A stretch of 64,000 bases of DNA from Pseudonocardia broussonetiae (GCF_013155125.1 NZ_CP053564.1:2797501-2861500), one strand, 5' to 3'. Numbered from the stretch's first letter, positions 18,671 to 30,339 are shown. Notes: a model not told the origin generated them from the sequence alone. Numbers and translations are program-made.

Positions 18671-19645
18671 GTGGATCACCGCGCGCGGGCGTTCTGGTCG
18701 TCGGGCACCGGCCACGGCGAGATCCGCGACGAGGTGCTGCCCGACCCGGGCCCCGGCGACGTGGTGGTCCGCGCGCTCGTGTCCGGCGTCAGCCGCGGCA
18801 CCGAGCTGCTGGTGTTCCGCGGCGGCGTGCCGGAGAGCCAGCACGGCGCGATGCGGGCGCCGTTCCAGGCCGGCGACTTCCCCGGGCCGGTCAAGTACGG
18901 CTACCTCGCCGTCGGGGTCGTCGAGCACGGTCCGGAAGCGCTGCGCGGTCGCACCGTCTTCGCCCTGCACCCGCACCAGACCCGCTGGGTGGTGCCGGCC
19001 GGGGCGGTCACGGTGGTGCCCGACGACGTGCCGGCGTCGCGGGCGGTGCTGGCGGGCACCGTGGAGACCGCCGTCAACGCGCTGTGGGACGCGGCGCCGC
19101 TGGTCGGCGACCGGATCGCCGTCGTCGGGGCCGGGATGGTCGGCTGCTGCGTCGCGGCGGTGCTCGCCGGGTTCCCGGGGGTGCGCGTGGAGCTCGTCGA
19201 CGTCGACCCGGCGCGCGCGGCCGTCGCGCAGGCGCTGGGCGTGCCGTTCGCGCACCCCGCCGACGCGGCCGGCGACTGCGACCTCGTCGTCCACGCGAGC
19301 GCCACCGGCGCCGGCCTCGCGCGGAGCCTCGAGCTGCTCGCCGTCGAGGGGGAGGTGCTGGAGCTGAGCTGGTACGGCGACCGGGACGTCACGGTGCCGC
19401 TGGGCGCCGGCTTCCACAGCCGGCGCCTCGCGATCCGCAGCACGCAGGTCGGGATGGTCGCGCCCGCGCGCCGCGGCCGCCGCAGCTTCGCCGACCGGGT
19501 CGCCCTCGCGCTGCGCCTGCTGGCCGATCCGCGCTACGACGCGCTGGTCACCGACGCCGTCCCGTTCGAGGATCTGCCTGCGCTGATGCCGCGTCTCGCG
19601 GCCGGTGAACCGTTCGCGCCCTGCGTCCGTGTCACCTACGGCTGA
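18671..19645 (+). CDS. Medium-chain dehydrogenase-like protein
   Basis: The 324-residue protein resembles zinc-type alcohol dehydrogenases but lacks the usual Cys/GHE zinc-ligand pattern and the four-Cys structural zinc loop. It keeps the cofactor fold: VVGAGMVGCCVAAVLAGF is a Rossmann GxGxxG, and ELVDVDP carries an acidic residue typical of NAD(H) preference. GTG 18671 follows AGGGAGG by six bases. It opens a six-gene plus-strand run with a pterin-synthase-like protein, a glycosyltransferase and a methyltransferase, so it probably acts in one small-molecule pathway. The reaction is unknown. Confidence 0.82.
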   Translation: MDHRARAFWSSGTGHGEIRDEVLPDPGPGDVVVRALVSGVSRGTELLVFRGGVPESQHGAMRAPFQAGDFPGPVKYGYLAVGVVEHGPEALRGRTVFALHPHQTRWVVPAGAVTVVPDDVPASRAVLAGTVETAVNALWDAAPLVGDRIAVVGAGMVGCCVAAVLAGFPGVRVELVDVDPARAAVAQALGVPFAHPADAAGDCDLVVHASATGAGLARSLELLAVEGEVLELSWYGDRDVTVPLGAGFHSRRLAIRSTQVGMVAPARRGRRSFADRVALALRLLADPRYDALVTDAVPFEDLPALMPRLAAGEPFAPCVRVTYG

Positions 19646-19675
19646 GTCATCAGCTGCACGGGAAGGGGCATCCGC

Positions 19676-20074
19676 TTGTTCAGCATCACGGTCCGCGACC
19701 ACATGATGGTCGCGCACAGCTTCCGCGGCGAGGTCTTCGGACCGGCGCAGCGGTTGCACGGGGCGACGTTCGTCGTCGACGCCGCGTTCCGCCGGCCCGA
19801 CCTCGACGCGGACGGCATCGTCGTCGACATCGGCCTGGCCGGCACCGAGCTCAAGGGCGTGCTGGCCGACCTCACGTACCGCAACCTCGACGACGACCCG
19901 GCCTTCGCGGGCGTCAACACGTCCACGGAGTTCCTGGCGAAGGTCGTCGCCGACCGCCTGGCCGACCGGGTGCACGCCGGCGCGCTCGGCGAGGGCGCGC
20001 GCGGGCTGGCCGGGATCACGGTCACCCTGCACGAGTCGCACGTCGCCTGGGCGTCCTACGAGCGTGCGCTGTGA
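19676..20074 (+). CDS. 6-pyruvoyl-tetrahydropterin synthase/QueD-like protein, altered active site
   Basis: The 132-residue product has the T-fold layout of PTPS/QueD, with TTG start 19676 after GGAAGGGG. Against QueD, the CxxxHGH motif (catalytic Cys plus two zinc His) reads AQRLHGA: the Cys position is Ala24, His28 is kept and the second His is Ala30. The catalytic DHHYLN segment reads TYRNLD, losing the His. The late Glu ([12 protein letters not shown]) and an early His (VAHSFRG) remain. It may bind a pterin or purine-like ligand without doing PTPS chemistry. The stop overlaps the glycosyltransferase start by 4 bp. Confidence 0.82.
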   Translation: MFSITVRDHMMVAHSFRGEVFGPAQRLHGATFVVDAAFRRPDLDADGIVVDIGLAGTELKGVLADLTYRNLDDDPAFAGVNTSTEFLAKVVADRLADRVHAGALGEGARGLAGITVTLHESHVAWASYERAL

Positions 20075-21126
20075 GCGCGGGCGCCGGGCGCACCGTGCAC
20101 GTCGTCGTCCCCGCCGACGTCGACGACGCGAGCCGCCCCAGCGGCGGCAACACCTACGACCGCCGGGTCGTGGCCGGGATGCGCGCGGCCGGCTGGACCG
20201 TGCGCCAGGTCCCGGTGGCCGGGCGCTGGCCGCGGCCCTCGGTGCCCGACCGAGGCGCGCTGCAGCGCGCCCTCGCCGGCCTGCCCGCGGGCTCGACCGT
20301 CCTGGTCGACGGCCTCGTGGCCTGCGGCGTCCCCGACGTGCTGGTGCCGCAGTCGCGGCGCCTCGAGGTCGTCGTGCTCGTGCACCTGCCGCTGGGCGAC
20401 GAGGTGGGCGCCGCCGACCTCGCGCACCGCGAGCGCGAGGTGCTGCACGCCGCGGCCGCCGTCGTCGCCACCAGCCCGTGGACGGCGCAGCGGCTGCGCA
20501 CCCAGCACGACCTGCCGCACGTCGAGGTCGTCACCCCGGGCGTGGACCCGGCGCCGCTCGCACCCGGCACCGACGGCGCGAGCCGGCTGCTCTGCGTCGG
20601 GTCGGTGACCCAGACGAAGGGCCAGGACCTGCTCGTCGACGCCCTCGCCGACGTCGCCGACCGCCACTGGACCTGCGACCTCGTCGGCCCGCTCGGGCGC
20701 GCGCCCGTCCACGTCGCCGACGTGCAGGCGCTGATCACCGCGCACGGGCTCGACAGCCGCATCCGGATGCCCGGGGCGCTGGTCGGTGCGCCGCTGGCCG
20801 CCGCGTTCGCCGCCGCCGACCTGCTGGTGCTGCCCTCGCGGGCCGAGGCCTACGGGATGGTCGTGACCGAGGCGCTGGCCCGCGGCATCCCGGTGCTGGC
20901 GGCCGACGTCGGCGGGGTGCGGTCGGCGCTGGGCGGCACCGGCCTGCTCGTGCCGCCCGCCGAGGTGCCCGCGCTGGCGATGGCGCTCGCGCGCTGGTTC
21001 GACCTCCCGGACCTGCGCGCCGAGCTTCGCGCCGGCGCCCGCGCGCGCCGCGGCGAGCTGACCGGGTGGGAGGTGACCTCGCGGTGCCTGATCTCCGTGC
21101 TCGAGAAGGCCGGGACGCCCGTCTGA
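20071..21126 (+). CDS. GT4-type glycosyltransferase
   Basis: The 351-residue protein is a GT-B fold retaining glycosyltransferase. GGNTYDRRV near the start is the acceptor/phosphate loop, [17 protein letters not shown] opens the second Rossmann domain, and [20 protein letters not shown] holds the E-x7-E motif that binds the nucleotide sugar. GTG 20071 overlaps the pterin-synthase-like stop (GTGA). It is a cytoplasmic or peripheral enzyme. The acceptor is unknown; context suggests a small molecule or lipid made by the neighbours. Confidence 0.88.
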   Translation: MSAGAGRTVHVVVPADVDDASRPSGGNTYDRRVVAGMRAAGWTVRQVPVAGRWPRPSVPDRGALQRALAGLPAGSTVLVDGLVACGVPDVLVPQSRRLEVVVLVHLPLGDEVGAADLAHREREVLHAAAAVVATSPWTAQRLRTQHDLPHVEVVTPGVDPAPLAPGTDGASRLLCVGSVTQTKGQDLLVDALADVADRHWTCDLVGPLGRAPVHVADVQALITAHGLDSRIRMPGALVGAPLAAAFAAADLLVLPSRAEAYGMVVTEALARGIPVLAADVGGVRSALGGTGLLVPPAEVPALAMALARWFDLPDLRAELRAGARARRGELTGWEVTSRCLISVLEKAGTPV

Positions 21127-21935
21127 GCGTCGTCGGCTCGCCGGTGTGCACGCCCGACTGGCTGGCCCTGCGTGAGCCCGCCGACGCCGCGGCGCGCTCG
21201 GCCGAGCTGGCCGCGCTCACCGCTCGGCGCGCTCCCGCCGTGGTCCGCGACCTGGGCTGCGGCTCCGGCTCGATGGTGCGCTGGCTCGCCCCGCGGCTCT
21301 CGCCGGGCGGAACAGCGTCGCCGGCGCGGTGGGTCCTGCACGACCGCGACCCCGTCCTGCTCGACCGGGCCCTCGCGGACCTCCCGCCGGGCGTCGACGC
21401 GCAGGCGAGCCGGGGCGACCTGACGGCCCTGCGCGCCGCCGACCTCGCCGGGACCTCCCTGGTCACCGCGTCGGCGCTGCTCGACCTGCTCACCGCCGAG
21501 GAGGTCGACGCGCTGGCCGCCGCCTGCGCCGGGGCGGGCTGCGCGGCGCTGCTGGCGCTGTCGGTCAGCGGGGAGGTCGCGATCTCCCCGGCCGACCCGC
21601 TCGACGCCGTGCTCGCCGCCGCGTTCGACGCCCACCAGCGCCGCACCGTCGACGGCAGGCGGCTGCTCGGACCCGACGCCGGGCGCGTCGCCGCGGAGGC
21701 GTTCGCGCGCCACGGCATGGCCGTCGAGACCCGGCCCAGCCCGTGGCGGCTCGGGGCGGGGGAGACCGCGCTGGCCGAGGAGTGGCTGCGCGGCTGGGTC
21801 GCCGCGGCGGTCGAGCAGCGGCCCGACCTGGACCGGGAGGCGGGCGGCTACCTGCGCCGCCGGCTCGTCGCCGCGGCCGCCGGGGTGCTGCGGGTGACGG
21901 TCGGGCACGTGGACCTGCTGGCGGTGCCGCGATGA
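21084..21935 (+). CDS. Class I SAM-dependent methyltransferase
   Basis: The product (283 residues from GTG 21084) has the SAM-binding motif RDLGCGSGSM followed by the acidic end of strand 2 (VLHDRDP) and a motif II-like LVTASALLDLLT. GTG 21084 follows GGAGGTGA but overlaps the glycosyltransferase by 43 bp; a CTG at 21123 or GTG 21144 would shorten the overlap, so the start is uncertain. The C-terminal half is alanine/leucine-rich and helical. It sits mid-operon and probably methylates the same product that the glycosyltransferase modifies. Confidence 0.8.
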   Translation: MPDLRAREGRDARLSVVGSPVCTPDWLALREPADAAARSAELAALTARRAPAVVRDLGCGSGSMVRWLAPRLSPGGTASPARWVLHDRDPVLLDRALADLPPGVDAQASRGDLTALRAADLAGTSLVTASALLDLLTAEEVDALAAACAGAGCAALLALSVSGEVAISPADPLDAVLAAAFDAHQRRTVDGRRLLGPDAGRVAAEAFARHGMAVETRPSPWRLGAGETALAEEWLRGWVAAAVEQRPDLDREAGGYLRRRLVAAAAGVLRVTVGHVDLLAVPR

Positions 21936-21945
21936 GGGCCCCGCT

Positions 21946-22827
21946 GTGAAGGCGCTGGCCGGGGCGGCCGTGCTCGTCGCGCTCGCGGTGTGGGTCGGCA
22001 CCGACGCCGTGCTCGACGGGCTCGCCGCGATCGACGCCGCCGCGGTGCTCGCCGCGCTCGCCGTCGGCCTGCTCACGACGCTGTGCGCCGCCGGCCGCTG
22101 GTGCCTCGTCGCGCGCGGGCTGGGGGTGGCGCTGCCGTTCGGCACGGCCGTCGCCGACACCTACCGGGCCTCGTTCCTCAACTCCGTCCTGCCCGCGGGC
22201 GTGCTCGGCGACGTCCACCGGGCGGTGCGTCACGGCCGTGACGACGGGCGCGGGCTGCGCGCGGTCGTGCTGGAGCGGACGGCCGGGCAGGTGGTGGTCG
22301 TCGTCGCGGGGCTGGCGGTGCTGCTCGCCCGGCCGGTGCTGCTCGGCGGGCTGCTGCCGGCGCTGGGCCTCGGGCTGGCGCTGCTCGGGACCGTCGGCCT
22401 CGTCGCGCGGCGCGTGCCGCGGCTGCGGGCGCTGCTGGGCGCGGCGGCGTCCGACGTGCGGGTGCTCGCGCGGCGCACCGGCCCCGCCGTCGTCGCCCTC
22501 TCCCTGACGGCGCTGGCCGGGTACCTCGCCCTGTTCGTCGTGGCCGCGCGGGCCGCGGGCGCCACCGCGCCGGTGGCGGAGCTGCTGCCGCTGCTGGTGC
22601 TGTCGCTGCTCGCGATGGTGCTGCCGCTCAACGTCGGCGGGTGGGGGCCGCGCGAGGCGGTCGGCGCGGTCGCGTTCTCCGCGGCCGGGCTGGGTGCGGC
22701 GCAGGGGCTCACCGCGGCCGTCGTCTACGGGGTGCTGGGCATGATCGCCTGCCTGCCCGGGCTCGCGGTGGTGCTGCTCGCCCGGGCGCCGCGCCCCACG
22801 GCGGTGCCGGAGCCGGTCCCGTGCTGA
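21946..22827 (+). CDS. UPF0104/LPG-synthase-type integral membrane protein
   Basis: The 293-residue protein has about eight hydrophobic segments and the family landmarks FLNSVLPAGVLGDVHRAV and LPLNVGGWGPREAVGAVAF, seen in the membrane domain of lysyl-phosphatidylglycerol synthases and their stand-alone relatives (AglD, UPF0104). These are thought to flip or export lipids or lipid-linked products. The GTG start is 10 bp after the methyltransferase. In this run it is the natural exporter or flippase candidate for the product. Confidence 0.85.
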   Translation: MKALAGAAVLVALAVWVGTDAVLDGLAAIDAAAVLAALAVGLLTTLCAAGRWCLVARGLGVALPFGTAVADTYRASFLNSVLPAGVLGDVHRAVRHGRDDGRGLRAVVLERTAGQVVVVVAGLAVLLARPVLLGGLLPALGLGLALLGTVGLVARRVPRLRALLGAAASDVRVLARRTGPAVVALSLTALAGYLALFVVAARAAGATAPVAELLPLLVLSLLAMVLPLNVGGWGPREAVGAVAFSAAGLGAAQGLTAAVVYGVLGMIACLPGLAVVLLARAPRPTAVPEPVPC

Positions 22828-23387
22828 TCCTCGTGCGCCACGGCCAGACCGACGCCAACGCGCGCGGCCTGCTCTGCGGGCACGTCGACCACCCGCTCAC
22901 CGACCTCGGCCGCCGCCAGGCCCGTGCGCTGGCCGCGGCGCTGCCCCGGCCCGCGCGGATCGTGACGAGCCCGCTCGGCCGGGCCCGGCAGACCGCCGCC
23001 GTGCTCGCGGGCGACCGGCCCGTCGAGGTGGACGAGCGCTGGATCGAGATGGACTACGGCCGCCTCGACGGCGTCGTCCCCACCGACGTCGACGGCGGCA
23101 CCTGGACGCGCTGGCACACCGACCCCGACTTCGCGCCCCCGGGCGGGGAGTCGCTGGCCGCGGTCGGGAAGCGGGTGCGGGAGGCGTGCCTCGACCTCGC
23201 CGACGACGCCGCCCGAGGGGACGTCGTGGTCGTCAGCCACGTCTCGCCCATCAAGGCGGCGGTGGCGTGGGCGCTCGGCGTGGGGGACACCGCGGTGTGG
23301 CGGCTGTTCCTGGGCGACGCCGCCGTGTGCCGGATCGACACGAGCGCGCCGGTCCCCGTGCTGCGCTGCTTCAGCTCGCCCGCCTGA
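22821..23387 (+). CDS. Histidine phosphatase family protein
   Basis: The 188-residue product starts VLILVRHGQTDANARG, with the catalytic RHG triad at residues 6-8, and has a second conserved His in VVVVSHVSP; Glu in WIEMDYGRLDG is the likely acid. It resembles phosphoglycerate-mutase-type and alpha-ribazole-phosphatase-type enzymes. GTG 22821 overlaps the membrane protein by 7 bp. As the last gene of the run it may remove a phosphate from an intermediate. Specificity is unknown. Confidence 0.88.
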   Translation: MLILVRHGQTDANARGLLCGHVDHPLTDLGRRQARALAAALPRPARIVTSPLGRARQTAAVLAGDRPVEVDERWIEMDYGRLDGVVPTDVDGGTWTRWHTDPDFAPPGGESLAAVGKRVREACLDLADDAARGDVVVVSHVSPIKAAVAWALGVGDTAVWRLFLGDAAVCRIDTSAPVPVLRCFSSPA

Positions 23388-23390
23388 CGG

Positions 23391-24149
23391 TCAGCGGAGC
23401 CGCGCGTACACGTCCCCGGACCGGCCGAGCGGGCGGTACCGGTCGAGCAGCGCGCGCAGGCCGTCGGCGTCGAGCCAGGCGTCGGAGGCGAACCGCAGGG
23501 TCTCCACCGGCGAGTAGTTGTAGGCGTAGTCGCCCAGGCCGTCGACGAGGTCGAGCGCGGCCAGCGCGGCGTCGTGCGCGGGCGGCAGGTACTCGAACGA
23601 CAGCGCGCGCACCGGGCGGCTCAGGCCGCGCAGCACGTCGAGCTCGAACCCCTCGACGTCGATCTTGCAGAACGCGGGCTCGCCGTGCTCGGCCACCAGC
23701 GCGTCCAGCGTCGTCACCGGGACCTCGACGGACCGGTCCCAGCGCACCCGGGAGAACCCGGCGTCGCGCCCGACGGTGCCGACCCAGTCCGGCGACATCG
23801 ACGAGACCGTCGGCGTCGCGCTGGACAGCCCGAGCCGCGCGGTGCCCGGCGCCGCACCCACCGCGACCGGCGCGATCGTCACGCCCGGGTCGCGGCGGAA
23901 GAGCAGGCGCAGCACGCGCAGGCAGTCGGGCTGCGGCTCGATCGCGACGACGTGCGCCCCGAGCTTCCGCCACGCCCGCACGCGGCTGCCGACGTGCGCG
24001 CCGACGTCGAAGGCGACGTCGCCGGGGCCCAGGAACCGCCCGTAGAACGCGACCATCCGCCGGTGCCGCCCCGGGATGCCGTGGTACATCGCGAGCGAGC
24101 GGACGATGCCGCGCAGGCGCGCGAGGGCCGCGTCAGCCAACGACGTCAC
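23391..24149 (-). CDS. FkbM family methyltransferase
   Basis: The 252-residue protein has the SAM motif VAFDVGAHVGSR, an acidic strand end (VVAIEPQPD), and CKIDVEGFELDVLRGL, the hallmark of FkbM O-methyltransferases. FkbM proteins methylate hydroxyls on polyketides, sugars or glycolipids. GTG 24149 overlaps the stop of the upstream DUF2231 gene by 17 bp, so they are probably co-transcribed. The 3' end is convergent with, and 3 bp from, the histidine-phosphatase gene, so it is not part of that operon. The substrate is unknown. Confidence 0.85.
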   Translation of the reverse strand: MTSLADAALARLRGIVRSLAMYHGIPGRHRRMVAFYGRFLGPGDVAFDVGAHVGSRVRAWRKLGAHVVAIEPQPDCLRVLRLLFRRDPGVTIAPVAVGAAPGTARLGLSSATPTVSSMSPDWVGTVGRDAGFSRVRWDRSVEVPVTTLDALVAEHGEPAFCKIDVEGFELDVLRGLSRPVRALSFEYLPPAHDAALAALDLVDGLGDYAYNYSPVETLRFASDAWLDADGLRALLDRYRPLGRSGDVYARLR

Positions 24150-24624
24150 CCCACACGGCCGCCGCACCGCTGTGCCCGGCCAGGGACACCATGACGAGCG
24201 CGACGAGACCCGCCAGCGCCGCCAGCACCCCGACGACCCGCGCCGCCCGCTCCCGCCCCCGCCACGCCAGCCCGACCGCCGCGACGGCCAGCAGCGCGAA
24301 CGGCCAGGCGGCGAACACCGTGAACGTGCCCAGGCGCTCGTGCTGGTCGATCACCGGCTGGAAGCCCGGGGTGATCTCGATGGCGGCCTCCAGCTGCTCG
24401 CCCGCGAGCCGCGCCAGCACCGCCGACACGGCCCCGCCCAGTGCGGCGATGGCGACGAGCGGGCCGTACGGGCGGGCCCACGACGGGCGCACGGCGACCG
24501 CCACCGACCCCGCGGTCGCGAGCGGCAGGAGGACGACGACGGCGTGGACGAGGAGCGGGTGGGCGGGCACGCCCAGGACGGTGAGCACCGCGGCAGTGTG
24601 GTGGACGCGCGGAACATCGTCCAC
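24133..24624 (-). CDS. DUF2231 membrane protein
   Basis: The 163-residue protein has four hydrophobic segments and the family signature [19 protein letters not shown], with a conserved His pair, near the start and another His in [12 protein letters not shown] at the end. The family's function is unknown; the paired His residues have led to suggestions of haem or metal binding. The start is uncertain: GTG 24624 is the farthest, and GTGs about six or 13 codons in are possible. It is divergent from msrA, 47 bp away. Confidence 0.75.
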   Translation of the reverse strand: MDDVPRVHHTAAVLTVLGVPAHPLLVHAVVVLLPLATAGSVAVAVRPSWARPYGPLVAIAALGGAVSAVLARLAGEQLEAAIEITPGFQPVIDQHERLGTFTVFAAWPFALLAVAAVGLAWRGRERAARVVGVLAALAGLVALVMVSLAGHSGAAAVWGDVVG

Positions 24625-24671
24625 GATCGGTGCGTTCGTCCTTGAGCAACGACCTTTTGGAGGTTCGCACC

Positions 24672-25181
24672 ATGACCGACACGGCCATCCTCGCGGGCGG
24701 GTGCTTCTGGGGTGCCCAGGAGCTGCTGCGCAAGCGTCCCGGCATCGTCTCGACCCGCGTCGGCTACTCCGGCGGCGACACCCCGAACGCGACCTACCGC
24801 AACCACGGCGACCACGCCGAGGCCGTCGAGGTCGTCTACGACCCCGACGTCATCTCCTACCGCGAGATCCTGGAGTTCTTCTTCCAGATCCACGACCCGT
24901 CGACGAAGGACCGCCAGGGCAACGACGTCGGCCGCAGCTACCGCTCGGCGATCTACTACACGAGCGACGAGCAGAAGCGGGTCGCCCTGGACACGATCGC
25001 CGACGTCGACGCCTCGGGCATCTGGCCCGGCCGCGTCACCACCGACGTCGCCCCCGCCGGCCCGTTCTGGGAGGCGGAGGAGGAGCACCAGGACTACCTG
25101 CAGAAGTACCCCTACGGCTACACCTGCCACTTCGTGCGGCCCGACTGGGTGCTGCCCCGCCGCGAGGCGACGGCCCGCTGA
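24672..25181 (+). CDS. msrA: Peptide methionine-(S)-S-oxide reductase
   Basis: It reduces the S-epimer of methionine sulfoxide in proteins, a repair enzyme of oxidative stress. The catalytic motif GGCFWGAQE lies at residues 9-17 with the active Cys at 11. The rest matches the family: [24 protein letters not shown], and [18 protein letters not shown]. The length is 169 residues. No obvious Cys near the C-terminus is present for recycling, so a thioredoxin link may differ from that of the E. coli enzyme. ATG 24672 has GGAGG upstream. Confidence 0.95.
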   Translation: MTDTAILAGGCFWGAQELLRKRPGIVSTRVGYSGGDTPNATYRNHGDHAEAVEVVYDPDVISYREILEFFFQIHDPSTKDRQGNDVGRSYRSAIYYTSDEQKRVALDTIADVDASGIWPGRVTTDVAPAGPFWEAEEEHQDYLQKYPYGYTCHFVRPDWVLPRREATAR

Positions 25182-25184
25182 CGG

Positions 25185-25556
25185 TCAGCAGCCGGCGCGG
25201 ACCTCCCCGACGGGCGTCGTCACGCTCACGCACCGCGGCGCGCTCCACTGCGCCACCGGTGCGCTGACGGCGGCCACGGGGAGGCTCGCGCCGCCGACCG
25301 TGCCGGGCACGGTGACCACGACGCAGCCGGCCGGTGCGCTGGCCGACCCGACGCTGACCTGCACGCCCGGCACGGTCACGTCGACGCACCGGCCCGGCGC
25401 GCTGCTGCCGGCCACCGGGACGCTCGACGCCTGAACCGGCGTGGTCTCGTGGCCGACCAGCGACAGCGCGGTGGTGGCGCCGCCGGAGGTGGCCAGCACG
25501 GCGCCGACGGTGAGCACCAGCGCGCTCTCGGCAAGGGTCCTGCGAGCGGTCTTCAC
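25185..25556 (-). CDS. Small secreted protein with three Cys/Val repeats
   Basis: The 123-residue product starts at GTG 25556 after CGGAGGAACC. Residues 1-33 look like a signal peptide (KTARRTL, then a hydrophobic core, then ATS-GGA). The mature part has three similar units, each with the core C-V-x-V-T-x-P (RCVDVTVPGVQV, GCVVVTVPGTVG, RCVSVTTPVGEV), and ends in Cys. The start codon overlaps the O-antigen-ligase-like stop by four bases (GTGA), so the two are translated together. I do not recognise the family. It is short and Gly/Val-rich like chaplins but lacks their motif. Confidence 0.65.
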   Translation of the reverse strand: MKTARRTLAESALVLTVGAVLATSGGATTALSLVGHETTPVQASSVPVAGSSAPGRCVDVTVPGVQVSVGSASAPAGCVVVTVPGTVGGASLPVAAVSAPVAQWSAPRCVSVTTPVGEVRAGC

Positions 25557-26881
25557 GGTTCCTCCGAGGGGTGTGGGGGTTGGGTGACGGCGCAGACCAC
25601 CAGGAGCAGCGGCAGCACCGGGACGTGCCAGAGGAAGTCGGCGGTGCTGTGCACCGCGAAGGCGGCGACGAGCGCGAGCACGGGCGGCCCGGCGGCGCTG
25701 CGCCACCGGCGGGCTGCGCCGACCGCGAGGGCGCCCAGGGCCGCCACGGCGAGGGCGAGCCCGACCACGCCGGTCTCGGCCGCGGTCTGCAGGTACTCGT
25801 CGTGCGTGTACTGCGCCTGCACCAGCGTCCCGGTGTGGTCGACGTAGACCAGGTCGAGCCGTCCGGGGCCGGTGCCGGTGAGCGGTGAGGCCAGGAACTG
25901 CGCGGTCGTGACGCGGCGCAGGTCGTCGCGCTCGGCGGAGGTCGCCGACAGCCGGGTCGACGCGATCCCCGCGAGGGTGCTCGCCGGCACGGCGAGCGCG
26001 ACGGCGGCGGCTACGGCGACCAGCAGGACCGCCATCGCGCGCCGGCGCAGGAACAGGATGCCCGTCCCGCACGCGAGACCGGCCAGCGCGGCCAGGGGCT
26101 GCGGCGCGGCGTCGGCGGGGAGAGCGGGCAGGAGCCCGGCGGCGGCGACCGCCACGGCCGGCGGCACCCGCCACAGCGGGCGCAGCCGGGCCCGGTGCGG
26201 GCCGGACGCGAGGAGCACCAGCACCCCGACGCCGAGCGTCACCAGCCCGGCCCGGCTCATCGTGGCCACCAGCCCGAGCAGCAGCACCGACACCGTGAGG
26301 AGCGTGGTCCGGCGGCGCGCGGGCAGGACGGTGACGGCGAGCAGCAGGGCCGCCACGAGGAAGGCCGCCGCCGCGTTGGCGTAGGTCAGCGTCGAGGACG
26401 CCCGCCACAGGCCCGACGACACCAGCGCCAGCGGCTCGACGTGCAGGGCGACACCGGCCCAGCCCGTCCCTGCGACGACGACCCCGCAGGCCAGGACCAC
26501 GGCGTGCAGGACCCGGCGGCCGGTGGCGTCGAGGGCGGACGCGGTCCAGGCCGCCGCGGCGAGGCCGCAGAGCAGCGCCGCGGCGGGCACCCCGTCCACG
26601 ACGTCGCCGTGCAGCAGGGCGAGCCCGACCGACCAGACGGCGAGGCCCAGCAGCGCCGCCACGCAGACCGCGACCGGCCGCGGCACCTCGCGCCGGACCC
26701 GGGCGCGCGCCACCGCTGCCACCGCGACCAGCAGCAGGACCGTCACGGCGTCGCCGGTGGGGAAGCCGCCGCGGCTGAGGACGCCGAACACGAGCGCGCT
26801 GCCCAGCCCGAGGACGAGCAGCCGGTCGCGCTGCGTCGTCCGGTTGCGCTGCGTCGTCGTCGTGACGTCCGTCGTGGTCAT
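25553..26881 (-). CDS. O-antigen ligase/Wzy-type polytopic membrane protein
   Basis: The 442-residue protein has about 11 hydrophobic segments and the loop signature of the Wzy_C/O-antigen ligase superfamily (GTGPGRLDLVY, then QAQYTHDEYLQTAAETGVVGLALA, with the conserved His). Members polymerise or ligate glycans on the outer face of the membrane. ATG 26881 is the first sensible start. A small Cys-repeat secreted protein follows with a 4-bp overlap. No glycosyltransferase cluster is next to it, so the glycan is unknown; about 240 bp upstream holds no gene. Confidence 0.8.
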   Translation of the reverse strand: MTTTDVTTTTQRNRTTQRDRLLVLGLGSALVFGVLSRGGFPTGDAVTVLLLVAVAAVARARVRREVPRPVAVCVAALLGLAVWSVGLALLHGDVVDGVPAAALLCGLAAAAWTASALDATGRRVLHAVVLACGVVVAGTGWAGVALHVEPLALVSSGLWRASSTLTYANAAAAFLVAALLLAVTVLPARRRTTLLTVSVLLLGLVATMSRAGLVTLGVGVLVLLASGPHRARLRPLWRVPPAVAVAAAGLLPALPADAAPQPLAALAGLACGTGILFLRRRAMAVLLVAVAAAVALAVPASTLAGIASTRLSATSAERDDLRRVTTAQFLASPLTGTGPGRLDLVYVDHTGTLVQAQYTHDEYLQTAAETGVVGLALAVAALGALAVGAARRWRSAAGPPVLALVAAFAVHSTADFLWHVPVLPLLLVVCAVTQPPHPSEEP

Positions 26882-27124
26882 CGCTGCACCCCCCTGCCGG
26901 CGGCGCCAGTCTGCGACGGCGGCGGGGAGCGGGCGAGCGACCGCACCCGAACGTGTGGCGGCGCAAGGGGGAGGGCGGTGGACAACGGGTGACATCGCCG
27001 GGCGGCGGGCCGGGTTCCGCCCCTGCAGGCGGTCAGCGAGGGGTCATCGGCGGTGGCGGGCCGCTACCGTCCGTGACGGACGAGCGGGTGCCGCGCCGGC
27101 CGCGGACCCGCCCTCACCGGGTGG

Positions 27125-27529
27125 TCAGGTGCCGGGGGCGATGAAGAACTCGAGCGCGATGTTGTCGGGGTCGCGGAACGAGATGCCGCTGCCGTAGCTC
27201 GCCTTCTTGATGCCGCCGTGCTCGATGCCCAGCGCCGTCAGGCGGGCGGCCCACTGCTCCAGGGCGACGAAGCCCGGGAGGGCGAAGCCGATGTGGTCGA
27301 GGCCGGTGCGCCGCTCGTCGGCCGGCTCGCTGCTCTCCGCGCCCATGTGCGTGTGCAGGCCGAACAGCATGCCGCCGTCGAGCGCGAAGACCGTGTGGTG
27401 GAACGTGCCCGACTCCTCGTCCTCGTCCAGGACGGGCCCGGCGCCGAAGAGGTTCGTGTACCAGGCGGTGCTGCGCTCCAGGTCGGTCACGGTGATCGCG
27501 ACGTGCTGGATGCCGGGGAAGGGCGCCAC
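27125..27529 (-). CDS. VOC (glyoxalase/bleomycin resistance) family protein
   Basis: The 134-residue product is a two-module VOC fold. The first module begins IQHVAITVTDLERSTAWYTNLFG and the second begins TGLDHIGFALPGF; the end FRDPDNIALEFFI carries the typical metal-binding Glu, and His9 and His78 are likely partners. Such proteins include glyoxalases, ring-cleaving dioxygenases and resistance proteins. GAGGAG precedes GTG 27529. It is divergent from furA. The substrate is unknown. Confidence 0.85.
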   Translation of the reverse strand: MAPFPGIQHVAITVTDLERSTAWYTNLFGAGPVLDEDEESGTFHHTVFALDGGMLFGLHTHMGAESSEPADERRTGLDHIGFALPGFVALEQWAARLTALGIEHGGIKKASYGSGISFRDPDNIALEFFIAPGT

Positions 27530-27622
27530 GGGGGCTCCTCGTCGTTGAGGCGGATGGGGGCTGCGCCGTCAGCATGAGCGAGCCGCCGCCGCCGGGGCAA
27601 CCGCGGGCGCGGCGAGCACAAT

Positions 27623-27652
27623 CTTGATTCATTCAAGGAAGTGCGCCATAGT
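27623..27652 (+). promoter_or_regulatory. furA-katG promoter with FurA-like operator
   Basis: TTGATT (27624-27629) and CATAGT (27647-27652) are 17 bases apart; GTG 27660 follows seven bases later, giving a leaderless furA transcript. An inverted repeat CTTGA-TTCAT-TCAAG (27623-27637) covers the -35. In mycobacteria FurA represses its own promoter through an AT-rich site at the -35, so the same autoregulation is likely here. Confidence 0.7.
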
Positions 27653-27659
27653 TCGCCGC

Positions 27660-30339
<2,680 letters not shown>

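Noticed and set aside
25185..26966. One long minus-strand gene of about 593 codons
   Set aside because: Only the last 124 codons in this frame are protein-like; the remainder is out of frame with the O-antigen-ligase-like gene that clearly occupies 25553-26881.
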